Origin: an uncultured Clostridium sp. | GTDB taxonomy: Bacteria; Bacillota; Clostridia; TANB77; CAG-508 | Reading direction: 5' to 3' | Length of the DNA stretch: 46,958 bases | NCBI GenBank assembly: GCA_948467875.1 | Contig: CAOKFZ010000013.1 | Coordinates: 1-46,958 of the forward strand | Part shown: piece by piece, positions 25,791 through 33,974 of the stretch | Layout: every line of letters starts with the position of its first letter | Position numbering within the stretch: position 1 is the stretch's first letter | Program-made: the position numbers and the translations under genes | The notes under the pieces: model-generated | Databases searched by the model: none | What the model was told of the DNA's origin: nothing | The model's input: the letters and a program-made list of their open reading frames with translations, nothing else

Positions 25791-27055
25791 ATGAAAGTAG
25801 TAGTGATTGGTGGAGGTCCAGCAGGAATGATGGCTGCGATTTCTGCTGCAAAAAATGGTAATGAAGTGATTTTATTAGAAAAAAATAAATCATTGGGGCG
25901 TAAATTGTTAATTACAGGAAAGGGAAGATGCAACATTACTAGCTCTTTGGAGATGAGCGAATTCATTCAAAATACGCCAGGAAATGGGCGATTTTTGTAT
26001 AGCAGTTTTGAACAATTTACAAACAAAGACATCATCAATATGCTAAAAGAAAATGGTTTGGAAGTAAAAAAGGAGAGAGGAAATCGAATTTTTCCTGTGA
26101 CGGACAAGGCTGAAAGTGTACTGAATTGCTTTGAAAAGGAGCTGAAAAGACTTCGTGTAGAGGTAAAAACGAATAGGCAAGTGGCTGAAATTTACACTAC
26201 AATGGACGAGAAGGTCCAAAAGGTAGTGGGTGTGAGATGTACCTCGAATGAAAAAATTAGGGCAGATAAAGTCATTTTAGCGACAGGAGGAAAGAGTTAT
26301 CCGCGGAACTGGCTCTACGGGCGATGGCTACCAGTTGGCGGAAGCACTAGGACATACTATTATCACGCCAAAGGCTAGCATTGTTCCATTGGAGGCAGAC
26401 AAGAAGAGGTGCCAAGCCTTGATGGGATTGTCTTTGAAAAATGTAAAAATTCAACTGCTCAATACAGAAAGTCATGGAAAAATATATGAGGATTTTGGTG
26501 AAATGTTGTTTACGCATTTTGGAGTAAGTGGACCAACGATTTTGAGTTCTTCGGCGCATTTATTGCGTGAAAAAAATATTGACGAATTTTTGAAAAAAGG
26601 AAAGATAAAGTTAAGGATTGATTTGAAACCTGCACTTGACAGCGTGGCTTTGGATAAGCGCATCAGGCGTGATTTTGAAACATACAAAAATAAGGAATTT
26701 AAGAATAGTTTGGATCAATTATTGCCAAAAAAGTTGATTGGTAGTATCATAGAATTGTCGGGAATTCCGGCAGAGAAAAAAGTAAATGAGATTACGAAGG
26801 AAGAAAGGACAAAATTGGTAGAATTGCTGAAACATTTTGAAGTGACGATTACTGGTTTTAGACCGATTGAAGAGGCAATTGTAACAGCTGGTGGGATTTG
26901 TGTCAAGGAAATTAACCCGAAAACAATGGAGTCTAAGAAGGTAGCTCGGATTGTTTTTTGCGGGAGAAGTGATTGACGTGGATAGTTATACAGGCGGATT
27001 TAATTTGCAAATAGCGTATTCTACTGGTTTTGTAGCAGGAGGGAATCATGTTTAA
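25791..27055 (+). CDS. BaiN/HI0933-family FAD-dependent oxidoreductase, needs two +1 frameshifts
   Basis: A flavoprotein of the BaiN/YhiN family. Straight reading yields fragments; skipping C26304 and C26947 yields 420 residues, the usual family length. FAD-binding [10 protein letters not shown] is at 7-16, and [15 protein letters not shown] follows. The first shift supplies Gly172 in [12 protein letters not shown], a family hallmark; the second supplies Gly386 in the C-terminal [18 protein letters not shown] and the final FAD motif. ATG 25791 follows GAGGTTAAC. The end overlaps the yigZ ATG by eight bases. The enzyme acts on unidentified substrates; some relatives reduce bile-acid intermediates. 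Confidence 0.9.
26304..26307 (+). other. +1 recoding site CGGA (flavoprotein, first)
   Basis: Zero frame CCG CGG AAC; the family frame resumes GGA ACT GGC (Gly-Thr-Gly) inside the [11 protein letters not shown] motif. Confidence 0.8.
26947..26950 (+). other. +1 recoding site CGGA (flavoprotein, second)
   Basis: Zero frame GCT CGG ATT; the family frame resumes GGA TTG TTT (Gly-Leu-Phe), restoring [18 protein letters not shown]. Confidence 0.8.
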
Positions 27056-27670
27056 AACAATTGACAAAGACGTGGGCGCAGAGATTGTGGAGAAAAAGTC
27101 GAAATTTATTGCGAATTTGTATTATGTGGAAAGTGCTGAGGAAGCGGAAACTTTTATCAAACAAGCGAATAAAACTTATTTTGATGCTAGACATCATTGT
27201 TATGCTTTTCGTATTATGGGCGAAGGGCGGAATGATAGAGCGTTTTAGTGATGATGGCGAGCCTTCTGGAACGGCTGGTGCACCAATGCTGAATGTTTTG
27301 GTTGGGCAGAATTTGTCTAATGTTTTGGTAATTGTGACACGTTATTTTGGTGGGATTTTGCTTCGGCACTGGCGGATTGGTCAAAGCCTATACAACAGCA
27401 TTGCAAGAAGCATTGAACAAGGCAAGTGTGGTGCAAAAGGAACTTGGAAAAGAAGTGCAAATTATGGTGGATTATGCGGATTTGGAAAAATTAAAGTATT
27501 ATTTGAGACAAAATAAAATTCAAATAGCAGATGTAAATTACGAGGAAAATGTGGCGTTACTGGTGGAGATGACACAAGAAAAATGGGCAGAAATGTTGTG
27601 TCAAAGAGAGAATTTGAATTTTAAGATGTTAGATTGCCAGATAATAAAAAATAAATTTATTGTTGTTTAA
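27048..27670 (+). CDS. yigZ: YigZ/IMPACT family protein, needs two +1 frameshifts
   Basis: A predicted RNA-binding or translation-linked protein of the UPF0029/IMPACT family. Straight reading stops at 27248. Skipping C27228 and C27364 joins three frames into 206 residues, the usual family length. The first shift restores [20 protein letters not shown], the family signature; the second restores [16 protein letters not shown]-terminal DUF1949 domain follows. ATG 27048 overlaps the flavoprotein stop and follows AGGAGGG at 27037-27043, so the two are coupled. Two recoding events in a protein of 206 residues would limit yield unless shifting is very efficient. Confidence 0.9.
27228..27231 (+). other. 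+1 recoding site CGGA (YigZ, first)
   Basis: Zero frame GGG CGG AAT; the family frame resumes GGA ATG ATA GAG (Gly-Met-Ile-Glu), leading into [13 protein letters not shown]. Confidence 0.8.
27364..27367 (+). other. +1 recoding site CGGC (YigZ, second)
   Basis: Zero frame CTT CGG CAC; the family frame resumes GGC ACT GGC GGA (Gly-Thr-Gly-Gly) in [12 protein letters not shown]. Confidence 0.8.
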
Positions 27671-27680
27671 GGAGAAGATT

Positions 27681-28565
27681 ATGGAAGTATCAATGTTAAC
27701 AGGACCAATTGTTGGTGCAGTGATTGGCTATGGGACGAATTGGTTAGCAATTAAAATGTTATTTCGACCTTTGAAACCAATCAAAATTGGGAGATTTACA
27801 GTGCCGTTTACGCCAGGAATGATACCTAAGCGCCAAGAAAAATTGGCTGTGGCGATTGGAGAGATGATTGGAAACCATTTATTTACGAAACAAGATATGC
27901 AACAGATGTTGCTTTGTGAAGAGATTGAAAATGAAGTAGCGAAGAAGATTTTGATGGTATTGTGTAGCAAAAATACGGTAAAAAATTTTTGTTTGAAGTG
28001 CATAAATGAGGAGAGTTACGAGGAAAAAAGAGAAACGTTAAAAGAGTGGATTAGTGAGCAAATTAAAAATGGATTGATTGAGGCTGGAATTGGCGAGATA
28101 ATAGCAGTAGAAGGTGGCAATATTATCCGTGAGAAGGTAAATGGAAGTATGCTCAAAATGTTTGTGACAGATGGCTTGATTAATTCAATTGTGGAGCCTT
28201 TGGGGGGGCAAGTACAAAATTATTTGCAAGAGAATGGAAACGAAAAAATTGTGCCAGTTGTGGAAAGACGATTGAATGAATTGGAAGAAAGGCAAGTGAA
28301 GGATTTCGTAGAAGATTTTGGCATAAAACAGGAGATATTAGAAGACAAAATAAGAGAGATTTATCGAAGTTTCGTTTTAGATTATATGGGGCAGTTGTTG
28401 GAAAAATTTGATATTGCCAAAACCGTAGAGGAGAAAATTAAACAAATGGATGTGCTTGAATTGGAAAAGATGATTCTTCAGGTAATGAAAAAAGAATTGG
28501 GAGCAATTGTGAATCTTGGGGCTTTGATAGGATTTGGTTTGGGATGTTTGAATATGGTTTTATGA
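27681..28565 (+). CDS. DUF445 family membrane protein (YheB-like)
   Basis: A 294-residue protein with hydrophobic ends: VGAVIGYGTNWLAIKMLF at the N-terminus and VNLGALIGFGLGCLNMV at the C-terminus, with a long charged helical middle. NWLAIKMLFRP and PFTPGMIPKRQ are the signatures of DUF445. The function is unknown. ATG 27681 follows AAGGAGA at 27669-27675, immediately after the yigZ stop, so it is the last gene of the operon. A bidirectional hairpin follows at 28571. Confidence 0.88.
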   Translation: MEVSMLTGPIVGAVIGYGTNWLAIKMLFRPLKPIKIGRFTVPFTPGMIPKRQEKLAVAIGEMIGNHLFTKQDMQQMLLCEEIENEVAKKILMVLCSKNTVKNFCLKCINEESYEEKRETLKEWISEQIKNGLIEAGIGEIIAVEGGNIIREKVNGSMLKMFVTDGLINSIVEPLGGQVQNYLQENGNEKIVPVVERRLNELEERQVKDFVEDFGIKQEILEDKIREIYRSFVLDYMGQLLEKFDIAKTVEEKIKQMDVLELEKMILQVMKKELGAIVNLGALIGFGLGCLNMVL

Positions 28566-28570
28566 AATAT

Positions 28571-28603
28571 AAAAATCGGAAATTTTTATATTTCCGATTT
28601 TTT
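28571..28603. terminator. Bidirectional Rho-independent terminator
   Basis: AAAAATCGGAAAT (28571-28583) and ATTTCCGATTTTT (28590-28602) form a perfect 13-bp stem with a 6-base loop and T-runs on both strands. It lies between the convergent DUF445 and ibrB-like genes. Confidence 0.9.
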
Positions 28604-28604
28604 A

Positions 28605-29135
28605 CTAATGTTTTTTCAAAATATTATCTTCATATTCTTCCCAAGATTTGCTAAACTCATGATTAGCAAACATATCTTTTAATCCTGTAATTTGCTTTAA
28701 ACGAATAATTTCGTCTAATTCCATACCTAAGTGTTTTGAAATTTGTGCTTCTGTCCAGCCATTTTGTGTGAGAGTTAAAACAATGTGTGACATGTCAATA
28801 ATCTGGTGAGTTCCTCTGGCACGGTTATGACGAATAGTACTCGCCATACGGTTTTCAAGTGTTTTATCAATAGTAACAATAGGAATTTGTTTTAAATGAA
28901 AATATTCTTTGGCACAACGATAACGGTGAAAACCGTCAACGACGATGTAAATATCTCTGCTAGCATCATAGTAAGTTACAATTGGCTGAGTGTAGCCGTC
29001 TTCTTCGATGGAATGTTTTAGTAATTCCATTTCTGGTGGAGCAACTTTATTGGGGTTATAATCATTGGCAACAACTTTGTCAATATCGACCATTTTTACG
29101 TTTAATACTGGAAATTCTATTTCATTTTTGTTCAT
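28605..29135 (-). CDS. ParB/Srx-fold protein, IbrB-like
   Basis: A 176-residue ParB-N-domain protein. DKVVANDYNPNKVAPPEMEL, then VVDGFHRYRCAKEY, and RHNRARGTHQ are the conserved boxes of the ParB/sulfiredoxin-like fold (the GFHRY region binds nucleotide in this fold). A short helical C-terminus looks like an HTH (WTEAQISKHLGMELDEIIRLK). The partner gene at 29512 encodes a DUF3440 PAPS-reductase-like protein, as in the IbrA-IbrB pair of E. coli. The pair is known from prophages and regulatory loci; the biochemical function is unsettled. It starts 2 bases after the stop of the small middle gene. Confidence 0.85.
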   Translation of the reverse strand: MNKNEIEFPVLNVKMVDIDKVVANDYNPNKVAPPEMELLKHSIEEDGYTQPIVTYYDASRDIYIVVDGFHRYRCAKEYFHLKQIPIVTIDKTLENRMASTIRHNRARGTHQIIDMSHIVLTLTQNGWTEAQISKHLGMELDEIIRLKQITGLKDMFANHEFSKSWEEYEDNILKKH

Positions 29136-29137
29136 TT

Positions 29138-29515
29138 CTAATCTCCTTTTTTCATATAAATTGTTACGAAATTTTTGGAAAATTGTCTCGGTTCTATTTG
29201 AAATTTACATTTTTCATAAATTTCCAAATAAGCAGTTGTGACAATGCTTTTTGCAATTTCATTGTTGTTTTCATGTTTGATTGTCTTGAAGATTTCCACA
29301 AGATGTTCGTCATTTGTGGAATAAATATTTTTTATGATGTTTCGAGTGACAGAGATAAAAGCTGTAATAACATCATTTTCTAAATATAAATACCAAGTTT
29401 TATTGTTGTCATCAAAGATTCTGTCATTGGTATGCCTTTGAACGGTTCTAGAACCAAAAAATTTTCCCATGTATGGATAGAAATTTTCATCTTTATTAGT
29501 TAGTTTTAAAATCAT
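29138..29515 (-). CDS. Small protein between ibrA- and ibrB-like genes (GNAT-like?)
   Basis: A 125-residue protein. The central WYLYLENDVITAFISV strand and the C-terminal VTTAYLEIYEKCKFQIEPRQ suggest a minimal GNAT acetyltransferase-like fold, but the acetyl-CoA loop is not obvious. The start overlaps the ibrA stop (ATGA at 29512-29515) and its own stop lies next to the ibrB ATG, so the three are tightly coupled. Role in the IbrA/IbrB module unknown; it could be an adaptor unique to this arrangement. Confidence 0.6.
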   Translation of the reverse strand: MILKLTNKDENFYPYMGKFFGSRTVQRHTNDRIFDDNNKTWYLYLENDVITAFISVTRNIIKNIYSTNDEHLVEIFKTIKHENNNEIAKSIVTTAYLEIYEKCKFQIEPRQFSKNFVTIYMKKGD

Positions 29516-30820
29516 AAATTTACTCCTTTTTTAGTAGATTTCTCTAAAATTATTTTTTGTAATGTTTTATCATCTGTTACAGTTGTGTGGTCTAAAAGAT
29601 TGTCCCATTTATGAATTAAATCCATTAATTGTTTATCATCTGTTTTGGTTTGAGCATAGGAAAGTCGTCGCAAATAAAAATCATTTTTTTCAATTGCCCT
29701 GGCAATTCTACGCCAAGAGATTGCCTTTTTTTGACTTTCTAACTTGCATTCGACGGTTTCTGGAATTTTGTCAAATTCAATGCCATATTTGTTTCTGTGC
29801 CAAATCATAAATTTTTTGATTTTTCGGTAATAGTGTAGCATTAAATCGCGATTATAAAGTCCGATGCTTTCTAGCAAAAATATGCAATATTCTTGCCAAG
29901 TCATGAAGTCTGGTTTGCTAGATTTGATATTGCCAAGTGCAGTTGTTTTACAATAAATATTTCCAAAATTAACACCGATTAACACGATTTAAAACTTTGC
30001 TCCAAGTTTCGTACTCTAGGGATTTGAACTGATTTAAGCCTTTTTTTTGATCATCGCCAAAAGGTTGACAAAGGCGTTGTTCATAAATGCTAATTCCATT
30101 TTTATACATTAATTCATAAATATAATTGAATTTGAAACCCAGCTGGCTAACAGCGCCCCAAATATCTTCTGCAGTCCAATCATAAATAGGGTAGAAATTG
30201 TAAACATCAATGTGTTTTTCATGAACTTTTAATTTGGTTGACCAATGATGATTTTGAAACATAATTTTATGATTGTGAAAGGCAATGGTTCGGAAACGAT
30301 TTAAACTTTCGTCTGTTCGAATTCCAATCCCACAAGCCACAGGACCGTTATATTTTTTTTGATACCAGTCAGCAAATTGGATAATAAAATCTTCGAATTC
30401 TTCTCCTTTTTTAAACCAAGGAAAAGGACAATTATGAATATTAATACAATTTTCAGGCATATCACGTACCCACAAATGTTTGCTTTCTTCTTCCCAACAA
30501 ATCCATTTTGGTTGCAAAACAGAAACTGCATTTCGAAGAGCCATGGGGAGGGCAATATGATAAAAATCTCTAATTTGAGGTAAGTTTTTTAATTCTTCGA
30601 CATGCTCAATTGTGTAGTAATATTGCGCTTCTAAGTCGATGAATAGTACGTCAAATTTTTTATTGAATCGTGTTGCTACCATGTTAGCAAGTTGTATCAT
30701 AACAGAGCTATCTTTTCCACCACTGAAACTAAAGTAAATATTGTCAAAATTTTGGAATATAATTTCAAGTCGTTCGATGGCGGCATCTAATACGTTTTTT
30801 TCTAAATATTTTTTTGCCAT
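29512..30820 (-). CDS. IbrA-like PAPS-reductase/DUF3440 protein, needs a +1 frameshift at CGG 29977
   Basis: An ATP-pyrophosphatase-fold protein of 435 residues after the shift. SFSGGKDSSVM near 29-39 is the PP-loop; VLFIDLEAQY and WICWEEES, then IYDWTAEDIWGAV are family boxes. Straight reading ends VLNRVNRC at 29969; skipping the C of CGG gives VNGVNFGNIYCKTTALG and the DUF3440 domain (FMTWQEYCIFLLESIG...). The start is ATG 30820 (MAKKYLEK), after AGAGGAAT. A separate start MLIGVNFG at 29985 has no ribosome binding site and would cut the domain. In known members IbrA works with the ParB-like IbrB encoded two genes downstream. Confidence 0.88.
29974..29977 (-). other. +1 recoding site CGGT (IbrA-like)
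   Basis: On the minus strand the zero frame is AAT CGG TGT TAA; the family frame resumes GGT GTT AAT TTT GGA (Gly-Val-Asn-Phe-Gly). The stop follows after one codon in zero frame. Confidence 0.8.
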
Positions 30821-30912
30821 ATTTATTCCTCTTTTCTTAAAGGGAATTATATCACTTTGAAAAAAATCTGTAAAGTATTCATAAAATTTTTTTCTCATAG
30901 AGTGGATAAATC

Positions 30913-30953
30913 AAAAATCCAAAATAAGGTATAAAACTTTATTTTGGATTTTT
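30913..30953 (-). terminator. Terminator after the XRE regulator
   Basis: AAAAATCCAAAATAA (30913-30927) and TTATTTTGGATTTTT (30939-30953) form a perfect 15-bp stem with an 11-base loop. It separates the XRE gene from the ibrA operon on the minus strand. Confidence 0.75.
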
Positions 30954-30967
30954 GGCAAAATAGTATA

Positions 30968-31207
30968 TTAATCAAAGTAGGCTTTTAAGTCATTAAAATT
31001 GATATCTAATACAATGCAAAAAGCAACCAATTCAAAATCTTTTACAATCATTTGGTTTTTCTCAATGCGATAAATTTCATTACGTGACATAGCAATACCA
31101 AGCAATTCTAATTCTCTACATAAGTCCACTTTTGTAAAATTCTTTTTCTTTCGTGCATTTTTGATTAATTCACCAACTAAATTTGGATGATTGTTAAATT
31201 TTTTCAT
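30968..31207 (-). CDS. XRE-family helix-turn-helix regulator
   Basis: A 79-residue DNA-binding protein consisting of one Cro/CI-type HTH: IKNARKKKNFTKVDLCRELE followed by MSRNEIYRIEKNQMIVKDFEL. No further domain. ATG is preceded by AAAGGGGGA on the minus strand. It lies between the ibrA operon and the orphan kinase; a palindrome at 31360-31380 in its upstream region is a candidate binding site. Confidence 0.88.
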   Translation of the reverse strand: MKKFNNHPNLVGELIKNARKKKNFTKVDLCRELELLGIAMSRNEIYRIEKNQMIVKDFELVAFCIVLDINFNDLKAYFD

Positions 31208-31359
31208 AATATCCCCCTTTCTTTTTTCTATTCCTATATTTTATGAGTTTTTGTGCGAATTTCAAGGTCTTAGTGTCATTTATTCTTTGTTTAAAGCGTT
31301 TTTAATAGGTAGAGAAAATGTCTATTCATTGTATATTTTACAACAATATTAGTGTTGTG

Positions 31360-31380
31360 ATGAACAGAAATTCTGTTCAT
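31360..31380. promoter_or_regulatory. 21-bp perfect palindrome, operator candidate
   Basis: ATGAACAGAA, one central base, TTCTGTTCAT. It lies upstream of the XRE regulator and downstream of the kinase. A shorter inverted repeat ACAACA...TGTTGT is next to it at 31340-31357. Confidence 0.4.
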
Positions 31381-31393
31381 TTTTGCAAAAAAA

Positions 31394-31420
31394 CAAAAAC
31401 AGACAAAATTGCTGTTTTTG
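31394..31420 (-). terminator. Terminator after the AgrC-like kinase
   Basis: CAAAAACAG (31394-31402) and CTGTTTTTG (31412-31420) form a 9-bp stem; on the minus strand a T-run follows, 54 bases past the kinase stop. Confidence 0.65.
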
Positions 31421-31474
31421 GGTTTTAAAGTGAATATAAAAAATAGGAGAAAAAAATAAAAATTACTTTTCTAA

Positions 31475-32683
31475 TCAATTTGTAAAAATTTCCAATTGCT
31501 GAGAAAAGTAATCATTATTTTTTGTAGTATGTAAATTTAAGTGAGAATGTTTGCTTAGTATTTTTCTGACCTCCCACAAGCCTAAACCAGTGTTATTTGG
31601 CTTTGTTGTATAGTTCTTTTCAAAAATCTTATCAATTGAAATTTCTTTATTATCATATGTATTTTCTATAACGAGCATTTGCTTGTATTTATCCTTTTTG
31701 AATAGAATATTAATGGAACGTTTTTGACATTCTTTGGATGCTTCAATTGCATTGTCTAATAATATGCCTAAAATTCTAGTAAATTCATAAATTGTTATAT
31801 TGAGCTCGTTTAAATCTAAGAAAACCTCTAGATTTATTTCGATATTGTTGCTGTGAGCAATGTAGTATTTGTTAGCCAAAATATTATAAATTGCAGGATT
31901 ATTAATTAAATCTGAGTTTAATTTGAAGTGATTATTTAAAATTTTACATTCCACTAAAATGTCATTATAATATTTTTGTAATCCGTCTAAGTCTCGATTG
32001 GTAATGTAGCCGCCAAGGGCTTGAATAATGTTATGAAAATCATGTTTGAAAGCACGTAAATCATCATGAATATTTAAAATTGTTTTATTGCATAAGGTTA
32101 AATTATCTATTTTTCGCTTTGCATATCGAATTTTACATAGTTGTAATGCGGTAATGATAGAAGCCACAAAGTAAATGTCTAAAGTAATAAGATAGGAGAT
32201 ATGGAGCAATAAAGTTTGTAAAAAGTAATAAGCGATAAAACTTAAAAGTGTATTTAGGGTGTTTAAACTGATAATCATAGAAGAGTTTTCATTGAGTGCT
32301 GTAATAGACAAAGAGTCAAAAGGATGATGTTGCATAAAATAATAAATTGAGAAACCTATGCTTAAATAAAGAAGAATTGATACGATTTCCCCAATAGGAA
32401 AGTCCATAAAAAAAGGACACAATTGGAGATTTAAAGTGATGATAGAATTTAAACTAAAATAAGAAATAGTTCTTAAAATAGGTATTTTTTCTAAACTAAT
32501 AAAAATAATACATGAGCCAATAAGCATAAGTACATAACTACAAATATCATTCACGAAAATATTTCCAAAAAGAAAAATAGCTATATTAACAATGACATAA
32601 ATGGCTAAAGTTTTTCTTGAAAAAGTAGTTTTAAAAAGTTTTTGAAAAAATAAAAAAGATAATGCAATCAATAATAAACTCAT
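31475..32683 (-). CDS. AgrC-like sensor histidine kinase (GHKL ATPase), orphan
   Basis: A 402-residue membrane sensor kinase. About six hydrophobic segments fill residues 1-190; the dimerisation region has DLRAFKHDFHNIIQALGGYI with the likely phospho-His; the GHKL ATPase part has GILLDNAIEAS (N box) and NTGLGLWEVRKILSKH (G box). AgrC/ComD relatives sense peptide pheromones and phosphorylate a LytTR response regulator. No response regulator or peptide gene is adjacent, so the partner must be elsewhere or be encoded by an unrecognised small gene. ATG 32683 follows AAGGAAGA on the minus strand. Confidence 0.88.
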   Translation of the reverse strand: MSLLLIALSFLFFQKLFKTTFSRKTLAIYVIVNIAIFLFGNIFVNDICSYVLMLIGSCIIFISLEKIPILRTISYFSLNSIITLNLQLCPFFMDFPIGEIVSILLYLSIGFSIYYFMQHHPFDSLSITALNENSSMIISLNTLNTLLSFIAYYFLQTLLLHISYLITLDIYFVASIITALQLCKIRYAKRKIDNLTLCNKTILNIHDDLRAFKHDFHNIIQALGGYITNRDLDGLQKYYNDILVECKILNNHFKLNSDLINNPAIYNILANKYYIAHSNNIEINLEVFLDLNELNITIYEFTRILGILLDNAIEASKECQKRSINILFKKDKYKQMLVIENTYDNKEISIDKIFEKNYTTKPNNTGLGLWEVRKILSKHSHLNLHTTKNNDYFSQQLEIFTN

Positions 32684-32870
32684 TTGTTTTTCTTCCTTTC
32701 TGAATCAATATTCTGGCTACATTTGTAACATAACAACAAATTATACTTTAAAATAAAAATCTTAATTTGTCAAGTAGTATTTGTAAAAAAATAAAAAAAT
32801 AGAAACAAATAAAAAATTTGCTTCTATAAATTAAGATGGTTAATGGGATTGCTAAACAACTAGCAATAAA

Positions 32871-33296
32871 TTATAATACAACCGTAAATGCTACAATAGC
32901 ATGTTCAATGAGTTCCGTATTACCAGTGAAAAATACACGATAGGTACCTGCTGGGATAGAAATAAAATCGGTTATGACAGAACCATCCGCTTCGAAAGGT
33001 ATGGTGTAATTGAATGTTCCACCATTTAAGTCGGTTATGTGACAAAGAATTGTATCTGTGGCATTTCGATCTTGACACACAGCACAGAAAGAAATTGAAT
33101 CAGCGTCCATATGCAAAGTAATTGGTTCAGCTTCACTAATTTCGGTAAACCATTTATCTTCATAGAATGCAATATTAAGGACATTATCTCCTGTTATATT
33201 TGTCGCAGCGAATGCTGGGACAGAATTAGCAATTAAAACTACAAATGTAAATAAAATAAATAAAATTTTTGTATTTTTTAATAATTTTTGTTTCAT
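32871..33296 (-). CDS. Small secreted protein of unknown function
   Basis: 141 residues from ATG 33296, which follows AAGGAGGA. A classical signal peptide (basic KQKLLKNTK, hydrophobic core, cleavage likely after SVPAFA) leads to about 110 residues of beta-rich exported protein with one Cys pair region (ISFCAVCQDRN) and an FFTGNTELIEHAIVAFTVVL end. No family recognised. It is upstream of the sensor kinase on the same strand with a 187-base gap. It could be a secreted sensing partner, but this is a guess from position. Confidence 0.65.
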   Translation of the reverse strand: MKQKLLKNTKILFILFTFVVLIANSVPAFAATNITGDNVLNIAFYEDKWFTEISEAEPITLHMDADSISFCAVCQDRNATDTILCHITDLNGGTFNYTIPFEADGSVITDFISIPAGTYRVFFTGNTELIEHAIVAFTVVL

Positions 33297-33442
33297 AAAA
33301 TTTTCCTCCTTAAAAATAAAAGTTCCCATTATTCCATCATTTATGAAAAAAGATAATCTAAAAAAGTATCTTTTATCAACACAAATAAGTAAAAGTAAAA
33401 GTTTACAACAAAAACTACGTTTATAAATATACTATGATAATT

Positions 33443-33452
33443 TACAAATGTC
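33443..33452 (+). promoter_or_regulatory. Possible BlaI operator
   Basis: TACAAATGTC resembles the BlaI/MecI half-site core TACAnATGTA with one mismatch, about 75 bases upstream of the blaI-like promoter. Weak evidence. Confidence 0.3.
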
Positions 33453-33524
33453 AATACTTTTTCGACAATTTTTGACAAAAAAAGACAAAAATCGACATAT
33501 TTTTTAAAAAACGAATGAGATGTG

Positions 33525-33553
33525 TTGACTTTATTCTAAAATTATAGTAAAAT
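33525..33553 (+). promoter_or_regulatory. Sigma-A promoter for blaI/blaR1
   Basis: TTGACT at 33525-33530, a 17-base spacer, TAAAAT at 33548-33553. Confidence 0.65.
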
Positions 33554-33600
33554 ATAAAAGAAATTGCTGGAAGATGCAGTGCGAATAAGGAGGTAAGAGT

Positions 33601-33966
33601 ATGATTAAAATATCAGATGCAGAATTGGAAGTTATGAAAGTAATTTGGGGAAGAAAAGAGACAACTTCACTAGAGATTATTAAGGAATTAGAACATTGCA
33701 ACTGGAATGATAATACAATTCGAACTTTAATTAATAGATTAATTGCTAAAAAAGCGGTTGGTATTTCTAAAAAAGAAGGAAAGACTTACACCTATGTGCC
33801 TTTGATTAAGCAAGATGAATACAAATTAAAGAGAAGTAGAAATTTTGTGAAACAGTTTTTTGATGGTTCTATTCATGATATGATTCTTAATTTTATTGAT
33901 AATGATGAGTTGTCAAAAGAGGATTTACAGGATTTAGTGGATAAAGTAAATGAAAAGAAAAAATAA
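33601..33966 (+). CDS. BlaI/MecI/CopY family transcriptional repressor
   Basis: A 121-residue winged-helix repressor. ISDAELEVMKVIWGRKETTS at 4-23 and WNDNTIRTLINRLIAKKAV are the family DNA-binding helices, and the C-terminal helix mediates dimerisation. In BlaI the repressor is cleaved when the BlaR1 peptidase, encoded next, is activated. ATG follows AAGGAGG at 33588-33594. No beta-lactamase gene is nearby, so the regulated target is unknown; the membrane protein at 35339 is a candidate. Confidence 0.93.
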   Translation: MIKISDAELEVMKVIWGRKETTSLEIIKELEHCNWNDNTIRTLINRLIAKKAVGISKKEGKTYTYVPLIKQDEYKLKRSRNFVKQFFDGSIHDMILNFIDNDELSKEDLQDLVDKVNEKKK

Positions 33967-33974
33967 AGGAAACG

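Noticed and set aside
27061..27516. Separate genes for the three YigZ frames
   Set aside because: They are consecutive parts of one 206-residue family protein; the inner pieces have no ribosome binding site.
29512..29985. A separate gene starting MLIGVNFG at 29985
   Set aside because: No ribosome binding site, and its sequence continues the DUF3440 domain of the upstream frame; the CGG shift joins them.
29512..31207. Prophage
   Set aside because: ibrAB and an XRE gene occur in prophages, but there are no integrase, capsid, portal or lysis genes and no attachment repeats around them.
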